In this document: positions 24,403-36,051 of the stretch, in pieces
How the letters are laid out: each line of letters opens with the position of its first letter
How positions within the stretch are numbered: the stretch's first letter is position 1
Assembly: GCA_947579665.1 (NCBI GenBank)
Contig: OX388348.1
Coordinates: 15,872,001 to 15,936,000, forward strand
Direction of reading: 5' to 3'
DNA from: Sympetrum striolatum
Lineage: Eukaryota; Arthropoda; Insecta; Odonata; Libellulidae
DNA length: 64,000 bases
Program-made: the position numbers and the translations under genes
The notes under the pieces: model-generated
Told to the model about the DNA's origin: nothing
Database searches by the model: none
Seen by the model: the letters and a program-made list of their open reading frames with translations, nothing else

Positions 24403-26613
24403 GAGTAAAATGTTGCTTGCATACTGCAAGCAGATCGGCAATTCTAATTTCATATCGGCATCATATCGGGATGGTCCTCTTAAGAAAAAAAAAGGATTTA
24501 ATTTTTTCTTAAAATTCGCTGAAATTTCATCGTCTGGAATCGAACCCGGGTCTTACTGAAAACCTACTATGAAACACAATAGAAGATCACCATCTCTAAC
24601 TATGTGTGAAAATTCAAGCAGAAATATTGGCTACAACTGCCTCAAAAGACGCTCTAATGTTCACGAATGTAAATGGCTCTCGGGACTCGAACCAAGGACG
24701 ATCTTGGAAACTTAAAAAATTTTTCTGAAAGTTATTATTGATCTCAATCTATATGCCAAATTTCATGTTTCTACATTATTGGGAAAGGTTTCAAAATAAT
24801 TCCTAAAAATCGGATCAACTTCTGATTGCAGAGACACCTGGTGTCGAACCCAGGACACATTGATAGCTATGAATGCATAGTTAGATTTGTTAAGACTGGA
24901 TCTTCTATCATGCAAAGTTTTAAGTCGATAGCATGCCGAGAAGTACCTTAAACTTGTTTCCGTTATCTCCATAAGAAATGCATTGAGGAATGTAAATGGC
25001 CCTCTGGGATCGAACCAAGGAACATCAGGGAAAGCATAAAAATCGATTATGAAATATATTTATGATATCTAACCTCATACCGAATTTCAAGTTTCCATGC
25101 CATCGGGAAAGGGTCCAAAAAAAATCTTAAAAATCGCCACAATGCTTTTTAAACGGCAGATATTTGCATCGACCTAGCATCGAACCCAGGTTATTTTCCG
25201 TAAAACTCATTTATGTTTTCGATAGATCATGAGCATATATAAAGGCTCCTTGAGTTTTGATTCTTTACCTATCCGGGAAGTATTTTTTTTTAATTCCCGA
25301 AAATCAAAGCAATGCATTTAAACGGGAAAAATCGGGACTTTGGAGCCCCCTGGCATCGAACCCATGACACTGAGGATCCTAATCGCAATTTTTCTGGTGG
25401 TTACACGTTATGGCCAATACTCCGTAAAAATTTCAGCTCAATCACTCTTGTGGTTTAGGCTGTGAGTTTGTATCCTCTCTATATATCTATTATATATAGA
25501 TGCTTCTCCGGATTCATTCATATATATACCCAGATAGGATACAAATTCACAGGGTAAACCAAAAGCGACATTGACTTGAAATTTTTACGACATATTGGCC
25601 ATAACGTGTAACCTCCAGGAAAAAGCCGACATTGAACCTCGGTGTCATGGGTTCGATTCCAGAAGGCACCAAAGTCGCGATTTTCCCCATAAGATTACAC
25701 GGCGGGGATTTTCGAAAATTTTTTTGAGGCTTTTCCCGGAAAAGCAGAGAGTTGAAACTCGAGGGACCGCTAGGTGCCGTGCATAGCCAACGAAACTCGG
25801 AAAGACATCTTCGAATATTGTCCTTGGTTCGATGCTAGGCCGGGGCAAAAATCGGCCGTTTAAAATGCATTGCGGCGATTTTGAAAATTATTTTTGGATC
25901 CTTTCCCGATAACATACATACTTGAAACTCAGCACGCCGATAGATATCATGAATATATTTCATAATCAAATTTTATATATTAGCTAATGGTCCTTGGTTC
26001 GATCCCAGAGGGCCATTTGCACTTCTCAATGCATTTCTTACGGAGATAACGGAAACAAAATTTAGGTACTTCCCGGCATGCTATTGACTTCAAACTTTGC
26101 ATGATAGAAGAGCAAGTCTTTACAAATCTAACTTTGCATTCACAGCTTACAATATTCCCTGGATTCGACACCAGGTGTCTCTGCAATCAGAAGTTGATCC
26201 GATTTTTAGGAATTATTTTGAAACCTTTCCCAATAATATAGAAATTTGAAATTCGGCATATAGAAAGAGATCATAAATTATTTTCAGAAACATATTTTAG
26301 ATTTCCAAGATCGTCCTTGGTTCGAATCCAGAGAGCCATTTACATTCGTGAAAATTAGAACATCTTTTGAGGCAGTTGTAGCCAATATTTCTGCTTGAAT
26401 TTTCACACATAGTTAGAGATGGTGCTCTTCTATTGTAATGCATAGTATGTTCACCAGCAGCACCCAGGTTCGATGCCCGACGATTAAATTGAAACCAATT
26501 TTAAGATTAATTTCAATTCTTTTTTATTTCTTTTGAGGACCGTCCCGATATAATGCCGATTTAAAATTATTGTTGTCGATCTGCTTGCAGTATGCAAGCA
26601 ACATTTTACTCGT
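24401..26613. repeat. large inverted repeat, arms over 1 kb, made of tandem B-box-like units
   Basis: The left arm (24401 to about 25480) is the reverse complement of the right arm (about 25531-26613), at an identity I judge high but imperfect. The outer 37 bases, beginning ACGAGTAAAATGTTGC at 24401, match perfectly at 26577-26613. Inner ends also match: GTGAGTTTGTATCC at 25461 against GGATACAAATTCAC at 25537. A spacer of about 50 bases separates the arms. Each arm is a run of diverged tandem units, 140-180 bp long, containing a GGGAAAGGTTTCAAAA/ATTCCTAAAAATCG-like block and one GGTTCGANTCC-like tRNA B-box. These lie at 24536, 24683, 24840, 25006, 25176 and 25352 (minus), and at 25650, 25826, 25996, 26161, 26319 and 26467 (plus). 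No A-box or tRNA fold is evident. Open frames inside are short. Confidence 0.9.
25481..25520. repeat. central 40-bp segment, inverted copy of the right-flank terminus
   Basis: The 40 bases at the centre of the large inverted repeat (ending GCTTCTCCGGATTCATTCA) are the exact reverse complement of 26631-26670 just outside its right arm. The right half, 25481-26670, is therefore bounded by 40-bp perfect terminal inverted repeats, like a DNA transposon of about 1.19 kb. No matching copy of this segment occurs at the left outer end. Confidence 0.85.
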
Positions 26614-26630
26614 ATATATATATGGATACA

Positions 26631-26715
26631 TGAATGAATCCGGAGAAGCATCTATATATAATAGATATATATATATATATATACATACCAATATACCAAT
26701 AATATATATACCAAT
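26631..26715. repeat. right terminal 40-bp repeat followed by AT-rich microsatellite
   Basis: TGAATGAATCCGGAGAAGC starts the segment that pairs perfectly with 25481-25520. It runs into TA-dinucleotide repeats and ACCAATA-type short repeats to about 26715. Confidence 0.8.
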
Positions 26716-27508
26716 ACCAATCCTTTATGATTTGAATGGCCTCACTAGCTGAGGTTATCCCATGAGAAATATACGATTTTCAGTAAAAAATATTCAATTT
26801 ATTCAATTGCCTTCAAACACTGAGGTCCATGGTTCGATTATTGGCTAACCAAGTTTATCTGAGCTAGGTTAGGGACCAAGTTTACATGAGTCTGAGATTG
26901 TGGAAATTATTATAACGTATATAATAGGAGGCTCATGTTTCCGTTAAAGAAAAGTAATGATAAATATTATGAATTCAAGAGCTGCCTAGAGATGGAAATC
27001 AAATTAAAACAACAAAAATTATTACATTTTCGTTTCACACGTCTTAATGTAAAGATACAGCAATTTAAGCACAATTAAACCATGTGCCATTTAGAAAGCT
27101 AATTATACAACTTATATATCCTTTGCACAGCTGTTATACCATTGCTCAACCGTTGCCACCTGGTATTAATACTAACTTGCAGCGTTTAAATAAATAAATA
27201 AAAAAATAATAATATATTAAAGTAAAATTTACTATGTTAATTTCTGATGCTTAATAATATTTTCTCTTCAAATTGTATAATATGTACTATATTTTAATAT
27301 ATCATATCATTACTAACAATAAGACATTTTTGGTAATCTATAACAATAGAAATGCCTTGACACAATATTTATTCACTTTATTATTCTGTAAATTATGTAC
27401 TTGTTATCTGTATGCCCTACTCTTTGTAAACTTTTATTCTTTTTGAATCTTTTTATTTATGATATTTATGTGATTAGAGCAGTGTACTGTTTTCTAATTT
27501 GTAACAAC
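26716..27508. other. AT-rich non-coding DNA; one isolated B-box-like word
   Basis: GGTTCGATTATTGG at about 26831 resembles the B-boxes of the adjacent inverted repeat. It could be a stray unit. Otherwise nothing is recognised. Confidence 0.4.
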
Positions 27509-27577
27509 AATAATTAATAATAATAATAATAATGAATAATGATAATAAATAATAATAATGAATAATAATAATAAATA
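27509..27577. repeat. AAT trinucleotide microsatellite, interrupted
   Basis: Runs of AAT/TAA are interrupted by GAAT and GAT units. Confidence 0.9.
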
Positions 27578-27699
27578 TTGATAACGAAAAGTAATATACT
27601 AGTTGCAAGCGTGTCGAGAGTTGGAAATCAAAGTTCACCAACAAAAATTATTGTAATTCAATTTTCTACGTCTTAATCTAAAGGCACCTATCGTGAAAC

Positions 27700-28060
27700 A
27701 GAGGTCGAAACATCGTCTCTATGCAGTTCAATGAAGTCTCGCATCCGCCACAGTGGAATGCCGAGCAGAAATCGAGAATTATTCCGCGAAAAGAAAAGTA
27801 TTCTGTCGGAAAAGTTTCGACTTACAAAAACCGCACGGGCGTACGTTTATTTTTGCGACAGCTGCGGTGTGGCGTGCATCCGACTGACACGCACTGTGAC
27901 TGACGCGACGAACCTATTTTTGCTCGGGCCGTGGTCAACCGACCGCCCTACTTCTCGTTCAAAATCGATCTCATACTTCTTCAACTATAGCCAAATATGT
28001 CTGGTAATGTGCCAGATGCTGCCGTCAAAATTTTGGCGTGTCGTGTACCTAAGAATGTGA
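27700..28060. other. GC-richer island, function unknown
   Basis: CpG-containing and less AT-rich than its flanks. Two overlapping plus-strand frames (27721-27903 and 27731-28060) show no domain. A coding role cannot be excluded but is not supported. Confidence 0.35.
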
Positions 28061-29199
28061 GAATGCATTAATGAACGAAATTTATTTCTTTGCCATTAAG
28101 GTCACTGCTCTTTGTCCTGAGGTAGAAATTAATACTTCTGCAGGAAGGATATTGTATTAAGAATTATATAAGTACAAAGCTTTAATATATTAAAATATTG
28201 GCCATCTTGTAAACGAATGTGCTACGTTTGGACGAATGGACGTTATTCTTCAGTAAAACCTTCCGCTTCAATTCCCGGAGATGGCCATGATGTTATCCCG
28301 CCATTGTGGAAAAATTGGGAAGCTACCTTTATTAGGAGTTAATGAGTTGAAATGGAATTTTCAAGTAGACAGCGAAAATATATTGCATGAATGTATTGTA
28401 AATAATGCAACCTCATATCACCGGCTGTAAATGTCGCTTGATTAAGCTTTAGCCCTCAAAGTGATACTGCGCCATAGATTCTATATTTTTACATCAAAAT
28501 GTTAAGAATTCCACTCAATGATCAAAAACGCACTCTAGGTGAAAGACTTAAGTAGAGGAAAAAAACATACAAACTATTGCCATTCCTGTATTTTTGGGAA
28601 AGCATACTATATTAATTCAGATTCATTTATGAGATTGAATTCATATCCCAAAAATGAAAACTAAAAATATATAAGCGGGACTTTTAATTACATACATACA
28701 TCAGTTTCCTACCTTTCGGTAGGTTCCTATCCAACGCCATCTCCTTAATTTTCCTATAGTTAACCCCACTCCTTATGTCATCCAATATCTTACATTTTAA
28801 CTTATTTTACGTAAAAACTTTTCAAGTTGGTATAATTTTTATTTTGTAACCACCATAAAACGAAAGCTAGTCTCTGAAACTTTTGGTGAATCGCAGAAGA
28901 ATGATTAATTACAGATTGCAGTGAAAAACAAAATTCACCCTCCAGAAGCATTCTTCATACAGTAGTATTAAACTGTTATGAATAAAATTGAATTAAATCT
29001 GCTAACTAATTAAATTTAAAATTTTTGCGAATAAAATTAATATTATACAAGTCAGATCAGAACAACATGTCGGAAACAACTCTATTTCCTCTTTCACGAA
29101 CATAAAATTATTGCAGCTTGACGTTTTTGATAATAACGTAATATCGAAGTATCGAGAAAATTTTTTTTCCGAACGAGTTAAGAGTTACCTGACGGGTGA
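28061..29199. other. AT-rich non-coding DNA, nothing recognised
   Basis: No gene or repeat is supported. A small palindromic word, CCTACCTTTCGGTAGG, lies at about 28709. Confidence 0.5.
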
Positions 29200-29560
29200 A
29201 ATAAATGAGCATTCAGATTCGTCATTGATTCCCGACGTCCTACTACGGTTCGATCATTTCTATGGACCCTCTCCAGCGACGGGATGGGAAGATACGGGTC
29301 CATATCACTCATTCTATTCCTTACACGTCACCGTACCGTTCCGCTCGACTACGCAGATATGCTCCGCGGGCATCGATCGCAAAATCAATCACCTCGGATA
29401 TTCACTCATCTAAAATTAGTTGAGGAGTCGACTCTCTCTCCGGATGACCGGAAGCCAGCGAATAAAGGGCTAATCTGGATGCCGGAAGAAAAAATGCCTT
29501 TTCGAGCGAATTGTCAGAAGAGTGAACGGCCGTAGTTTTTGTTCCGTGTTTATTGTTTTA
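29200..29560. other. GC-richer island with a 100-codon open frame
   Basis: A plus-strand frame begins at an ATG at 29111 and ends at 29413. Its translation (MQLDVFDNNVISKYRENF...) is not low-complexity, yet matches no family I know. A second frame overlaps it (29284-29535). No TATA box, splice pattern or polyadenylation context ties them to a gene. Treat as an unassigned candidate. Confidence 0.3.
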
Positions 29561-31139
29561 GAATGGATTTTCGAGCGCGTATGAATGACATAGTTTGGAA
29601 TAGAAATTTGAGGGAAACACGTTGGAGAGAGGTTTTAGACTTTTTAGTTGATTCTCAATGATTGCCCACACAAAGCGTCACGGAAGGCTACAAATATATG
29701 GAATATTAGAATAACCCCTAGTAACCCTAAATAAAAGTAGTAAAAATAATAGAGAAAGGTTTAAAAAGTGAAATTCTTAAGGGATATCTGGTGTTAGTCC
29801 ATTTTTTATTTACATCGCTTAAATTCAATGTACTGTAAGAATACTATAAAACCAAGTACTTGTAAGTGCAATAACTAATAGATTGCGTTTATTCATATAT
29901 TTTTCAATAAAAAAATCAATAACATATAAATATGCAGACAGTTCATTTCAGTAACGCAGTTTTGATCTCTATGCTTCCTAATGGATTTTAATTTAAAAAT
30001 TTAACTCAAAAACTTACAGAGGATAAATGATTATACAATAGATTACTAGAAAATTAAGAATCGATTCGGTCAATTACGTATTATTAGGATGACATTACAA
30101 ATAACCCAAAATAGGGTATCAACATATTGGTTGGATATCCCTGGCTTGAACACCCATATTTAAATCTAATTTTCTGTGTATTATAAATAGTTTTTATTTC
30201 TTATATATTTTAAAATAAATAATATCATGCATTTATGCATCAATTAAATTTCAATATATAATTACTTACTAGGGCAAAATTGAGGCTGACACCTAGATCC
30301 ATGTGAAAACAATAGCATCAACTGAGAGCTTTCATCGATATTTTATTTGAAGGCAATGCCTATCGGTACTCAACGTCTATATCTATCACGAAAAAAGACA
30401 CTGTCTATTCATTAACGAAACCCAATTCACGATTGATTTCTCTTTAGGACAGAGGCACACGTACTTCTGTGATTTAATGAAATGAAGGCTAGAGTGGGCC
30501 AAAAAACGTCGTTTTTCTTAATCAAATTATTTTGCGCAGGAAAGTTGTTTACTGATATAAGGACCTCACAAGGAATTTTTTTCCGAAATCAGATATTATA
30601 AACCACTGCCGAGCCCTTAAGTTTAAAAATTTGCGAAAATAAACGCGCAAATGAGAAACAAACGCTGATGGATACTGAGCTATTGTAATTAATGACATTT
30701 CAGTAATAATCAACGATTAATTTATATCTCTGTATTACGTTTATGAAATTTTAAATTTATTTATCCCAATTTTAGATTTTTCAACCCCTGGAAAGGGTCA
30801 ACAAATTTTTAACACAGACAACCCGCAGAGCAACCAAAAATTCTGCCGAAATGGGGTATCATCTTACATTTTGCCTTCTGGAAGCCGTAATTGCTATAAT
30901 TTCTAATTTTTTAACATTTGCTCCTTAAAAATTGGCTCAGTCATCGTTTGGCGTTTGGCATCCGTGATAAAAACCTAAAAAAATTTTAGTTTTGACATTT
31001 AATTTTGACGAATAAGTATGCATTTGATGATTTCTTACAATTCAAAAATACATAGTTCATTAAGGTGGCTTGTGAGTACAGTTTGATCACCTAGTAGTAG
31101 TTTCCAGATTTCTGTACTACCTTTGTATTTGATATCTAC
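29561..31139. other. AT-rich non-coding DNA, nothing recognised
   Basis: No gene is supported. The stretch 30480-30980 has slightly mixed composition and may be an old repeat, but I could not find a second copy in the window. Confidence 0.45.
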
Positions 31140-31660
31140 GGAAGATTATTCAACGCCTTGGTCTCCTTCTTAACTTACCGAGTCGACAGAATGAAGAAAC
31201 CGAGCGGAAGGAAGATATAGAATCGGCTTGTTACTCGAACGCTTGTTTTCCGACGCGATCTTACTTTACGCGATTTTGTAGCGTAACGCATAGTCGGTGT
31301 AAGATTTGCTATGCGCCGTACACTCTTTTTTTCACTTTCCGAGATTTTCAGTTCGCGGTTGCCTCGAATGTCAATGAGTTTTCCAAGAGGCTTGCCGCAG
31401 CATGCCCTGAATATTTTCCGAGACGTGTCTGATAGACAACTTAGTTATAATGCATTTCTTCTCATATGTACATACCGATGGGGATATTCAATTTCACGGC
31501 GGGCACGTCAATGTGATCTACCACTTCCCATCACTTCTTACACACCAATTTTGCTTCAGAATTGCGATATATCTCAAATTCCGCACTTTATGCCGGAGAC
31601 TTCAATGTGCACGATCACGATTCAGAAAGTGACATGCAAATGGGAAAATGATAACCTGAT
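31140..31660. other. GC-richer island with a 131-codon open frame
   Basis: The plus-strand frame 31311-31706 is the longest in the window. It starts MRRTLFFSLSEIFSSRLPRM, gives a mixed composition and has no domain I recognise. An overlapping second frame (31450-31632) suggests that reduced stop density explains both. Low-confidence coding candidate only. Confidence 0.3.
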
Positions 31661-32939
31661 CCCTGAATTACTATCAAACTATTTTCTTAGGGACTTCCAG
31701 CGATAAAAATAAGATTGAAATTCAACGAGTTGAACCTGCAAAATATACGTGCGACTCATACTGTCGAATTTTATTGTTATACTGCATAGGTCTATTAATG
31801 AAGCAATTGATACTGATAGAAAAGTAACGATGTAATAGACAAACCGAGTGTATTTCATCATTTTTGATCAATATCATTTAAAAGAATCAAAAAAAAAGGG
31901 AACATTACAGTCTACGTCAAGATACATCGCTTTTCAATTACAGTAATATAAATCTTTTCATCAAATTCTATTCAAAAAACTTCCTCTGCCAGTTTTCATC
32001 CTAAAACAAAATATTTAATTCCAAACATGATCATGAAATACGATTATACCAATAAATTAAATTTATAAAATATCATTGCAATATAACGTATCAGAAGTTT
32101 GTCTATTTACATTCATCTCATCAAAATATTATAATTACTTTAAATCTAGTAGAAGAAAGCTTCTTTCTCAGCTATTTCTACCCCTAGAAGCAATTTTAAA
32201 CGTATTCATCAACAGAAAATTATCTTTGTTTGGTTTTACTTTTTCGAGAGATAGAATATTTGCGAAAGATGGTTAGTTTCTATGCCTAAATGTATATGGG
32301 TAATACGCATATTTAATGCGTTAAAGTGATTAAGGTATGGGACCTATATACACAAGAGTACTGTTTTAAAATTATAGAGTAGACTATAAATAGCGACATA
32401 TCTACAACTGCGTCCTGGAAAACTGATTTCTTTAAAAATGGAGATCTTATTCTCAGTAGTAAATAAGATATTGTAGTAAGTCCAGCAATAGAAAGGAATC
32501 GCTGTGAAAATAGTCACCAAGCTAAACCAATAGTACTTTAAAAATTCAAATTTCTTCTAATAGAACAAAAATGTTTTTTTTTTGGGTTCTCCATTTATAT
32601 CTTGCTCTACATAGGAACTCGGAAGTATGATATGAAGCCTGCTACTACTGTCGTATATTTTACTTTTATACATTGGAGAGTTAAATAATTCTCCATACTG
32701 GATTAAAATTTCTAACAGATGTGTCACAACTTTTGAAACTGTCCGGAGAACGCCATTGGCCCGCCCAATAAACACAATGGACATTAAAGAGAAAACATTC
32801 CAGATTCTCCGAACCATTAATATCAGAGGATAAAACCAACTAAAGGTCAAACCCGAAATAAACAACGAGTTTTGATTGCCAAGACTTAGATTGCGAAAGA
32901 AGATGAGGTTTCTTCGATAAAGGTAACGTTACTAGAGCA
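31661..32939. other. AT-rich non-coding DNA, nothing recognised
   Basis: Contains a 102-codon minus-strand frame (32557-32865) with no motif. No repeats are recognised. Confidence 0.45.
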
Positions 32940-33230
32940 TGTGTCAATGCGGGAGTTCAATACCGTCCCAAAATTGCGCGGCGGAATTGGACTGGGGACT
33001 TCCAGCAAAAAGACGACCTATCCTTTCTTAAAGGGTCCCTGGATTTCTCCCTGGCTTATCTCAGCGATCTCATTCCTTCCCGTCCGAGGGTCACCTCTGC
33101 TGTCGAAAACAACAGAAGTCAAATAGCGAACACCTGCGCCACTCCACGGAGGAGAGTAAACACGACTAAGGGTCGACCACAGAAGGCCTTCTCGAAGCAT
33201 CACTGCCGTCTTTTCGAATTATTAGACTTT
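32940..33230. other. GC-richer island, function unknown
   Basis: Overlapping 61-codon frames lie on both strands over the same interval, which argues for composition rather than coding. Confidence 0.4.
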
Positions 33231-33369
33231 TCTATCGATCGATAATACTTTGACTGTGCGAAGTAAAACAAAAGTTATTAAGTTAGCTGGTATAACATAG
33301 TAAATTACATTATATGACGTAGTAGCTGATTATAAAATGAAATTTTCAACATAATATATATTAATAAAG

Positions 33370-33555
33370 GACTTTATTTAGGGTGATTTTGAGACTATAA
33401 TTCTTCTTAGATCTAACCCTTCGTCATAAAAATGTAAAAAAGAGATAGCTTGAATAAAAGTACAAAGAAGAAATTTTCTTTGTGGTTTTAAAAAATCTAA
33501 GCTAACAGCTTAGGAAAAAAAATCCACTGCATGAAAACAGGGGGATGTGAAAAAT
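33370..33555 (-). repeat. LINE-3'-end-like dispersed family, copy 1 of 4
   Basis: On the minus strand this reads ...CATCCCCCTGTTTTCATGCAGTGG ... TTTATGACGAAGGGTTAG ... TAGTCTCAAAATCACCCTAAATAAAG. The same ordered blocks occur at 45173, 51526 and 58633. After the AATAAA-containing end comes a TTAATATATATTAT stretch. Copies are diverged and have no open frame. Confidence 0.65.
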
Positions 33556-33764
33556 ATGCAAAACCTACAGATTGGAAAACTATATTCAGATCAAATCAGA
33601 TTAAATGAGATTTAAAAGACAAGAAGACATACCAATACTATCATAAAAAAACAAATAGTAACACATTTACATGTAAGTATGTTAAAATAGACTGATAAAT
33701 ATACTAGAAAATAAACAATTAATCGAAAATAGTATAAACAATTAAGACAAAAGGAAGAAAAAAA

Positions 33765-34062
33765 TATATAAATATATATATTCTGGATGTCTGTCTGTTA
33801 CAGCGTCACTCAAAAAATATCCAACCGATTTTGATGAAATTTGGTATCCGGGGAGTGAAATAGGCTACCTTTTATCCCTCTAGCTGTCTCCAGTTCGTCC
33901 CCAGTCGGGGTCAAAAATCTATTTCACGCTATAACTCTAAAGTTAAGTATTTTCAAAATTTCAAAATTCGTATAATATTAAAAGTCTCCTTTGCGCAAAT
34001 GATAGGCTACCTTTTGTTGACACATCTGTATTCGGTTCGACTCCAGATAGTCGAAGAGTTTC
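33765..34062 (+). repeat. interspersed repeat with an arthropod-type CTGTCTGTTAC/GATTTTGATGAAATTTGG core
   Basis: After a TA-rich start, the sequence has GGATGTCTGTCTGTTACAGC, then CCAACCGATTTTGATGAAAT and TTGGTAT, then GGCTACCTTTTATCCC. The word GATAGGCTACCTTTTGTTG recurs downstream at about 34002. I recall this core as a very common invertebrate interspersed motif, but cannot assign it to a superfamily. A perfect B-box word, GGTTCGACTCC, at 34035-34045 lies at the end without a clear tRNA-like fold. Confidence 0.5.
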
Positions 34063-36017
34063 CATAAGAAATACATGGGAAGACGTTTTTATCATTTACA
34101 CGATACTTTTCTTTGATAAAATTAAATTAGAAATAATGGTCGTTTGAAACTAAAACTAACACCAAAACAAAGGAAATGGAATGAAGTTTCTTATTTTGGT
34201 CGTAGAATATTGCTTTCACTTCGAAGTTGTGAGAATTAGGAAGTGAAATACGAATATTTTATGAAAATCTGACATTGTATTAGAAGCAATAAATGTGATT
34301 CCCGAGACAAGTGAAACATTGCACAAAATCAGAGGAAATCAGTTTTGAATACTAAGAAATAAAAATGTCTACAACATGAAAAATAAAATAAGGAATGTTG
34401 AAATAATCCGAAGTGTACCACGTACGGATGGAAGAACCGATACTACCTTAACATATTATAAAGGATAAAGCGACAGGTTACAAAAATATCGGCATACCGA
34501 GCAAGAGATGACTAAACATGTCGGAAGACGAAACACGTAGAAATTCTTATCCACCGAGTGGAAAAGTAATAAAATTCCTTCCGCGGCACTATATCGGGAC
34601 CTCCTTTTTTATTTTATGTTTTCTCTTGAATGCATTCAGTCATCGGATGGGAGTTTTTCTCTTTTTACTAAGAAATTGCAACGTTTTCAAAGGTCAAAAG
34701 TCAACGTAGTAAGCAGGGATTTCATGTAAATTCATTAAAAAAATACTCGAGGCCCGTAAAAGTTCTCCTTTTCTGTAAAATAGAAACTTTTTGGAAAAAT
34801 TTTATCACCAGAGAAACTCTTAAACAAGAAGCTATGTAACTGTACAACTTTAAGTGTAAACTTAGTATTTAATATAACAGATAAGAAATCAGCTAACAAA
34901 GCTTCTTAATGCATAATTATTCTCATGTTTACATTTAATTAATATTGTGTCATCAACCTTTTTTGTATTCCATGTTACATACTTCTCAACATATATAAGA
35001 TTATCAATAAATACCGCAGGGTTTTTTAAATTCATTTACAAATTAGTTTTCCGAAAAATTATCTGAAAACGATAACTTATTCAGTGTGCGAACAAAATAC
35101 TGATATGTGATTATAGCGAATTTGAAAATTGAACGCAAATATCGATGACACACAAAATCGTTAAGATGCGATGAAAGTCACTGATATCTTAAAATACTCG
35201 GCTGGCAAAATTATTTCCAAAATTTGGATGATTCTTGAGAATGAATGCACATAAAACTTTGCAGGTCAAGAATTGAAGCAATTGAACTGGCGAGAACAGA
35301 TAAGATTTTATTGACATCTCTAACCAGGATATGTGCAACTGATAAAGAAGGAGAATATACGATAAATTGACCTCATATAGGATACGTACTGTATATGTGC
35401 TGTACGACGTAGGAAGGGCCATCTGCGATCCTTCATCACTGACCTTAGCGTTTATTTATCCCTCGGCGAATTCACTTTTGAGGAAATATGGGGCACTGGA
35501 ACCACCGCGTATACGAAGATCTGCGAAGAAGCAAAGAAAATAATAATTTTAAATATAAAAATCGACCGCAAACGTTAATTCGACGAAGTCAAAAGTTAAA
35601 TTTTAATTGAGAAAAAGAATAAGCTAGCAAGCGTTGAGGTCGCTCGTCAGAAAGACAATGGGAATAGGAAATTGTAAGTTAGCTCTCTAAAATGCATGGG
35701 AAAAAGAAAGAAATCCCAATGACGCTTTGCAAGAGAAGAAATCAGCTGACTCTGTCTGAAAAAGGTTCACTAGTGGACAGAATCAGATGCGTTAAACAAA
35801 ATAGACTCACTCGTAGGAAGCATTCAAATTTAACGCAAGAATGAAAGGGCAAGACTCCGAGACCAATGGATAAGAGGTTATCTCAAAAACACATAACAAC
35901 AAAAGCTTAGTTTTCAGAGTAAATTTTCAGATACTGTTCAAGATACTATATATTATATTAAGTTTTAGTTTATTACGGAGACTGCGGGAGTGTGTGTTAC
36001 TGAAATTCTCCATTTGA
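34063..36017. other. AT-rich non-coding DNA, nothing recognised
   Basis: No gene is supported. A mildly mixed stretch at 35640-35890 gives a weak LINE-like translation (RARLRDQWIRGYLKN) that I do not consider sufficient. Confidence 0.45.
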
Positions 36018-36051
36018 TAATACAATGAAATCAATTGATTTCATCGTATTA
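36018..36051. repeat. 34-bp palindrome with one mismatch
   Basis: TAATACAATGAAATCAA is followed directly by its reverse complement with a single C/T difference and no loop. Confidence 0.85.

Noticed and set aside
35640..35890. Second decayed LINE reverse-transcriptase tail
   Set aside because: Only a short stretch (RARLRDQWIRGYLKN) resembles the family, and flanking motifs could not be found in any frame.
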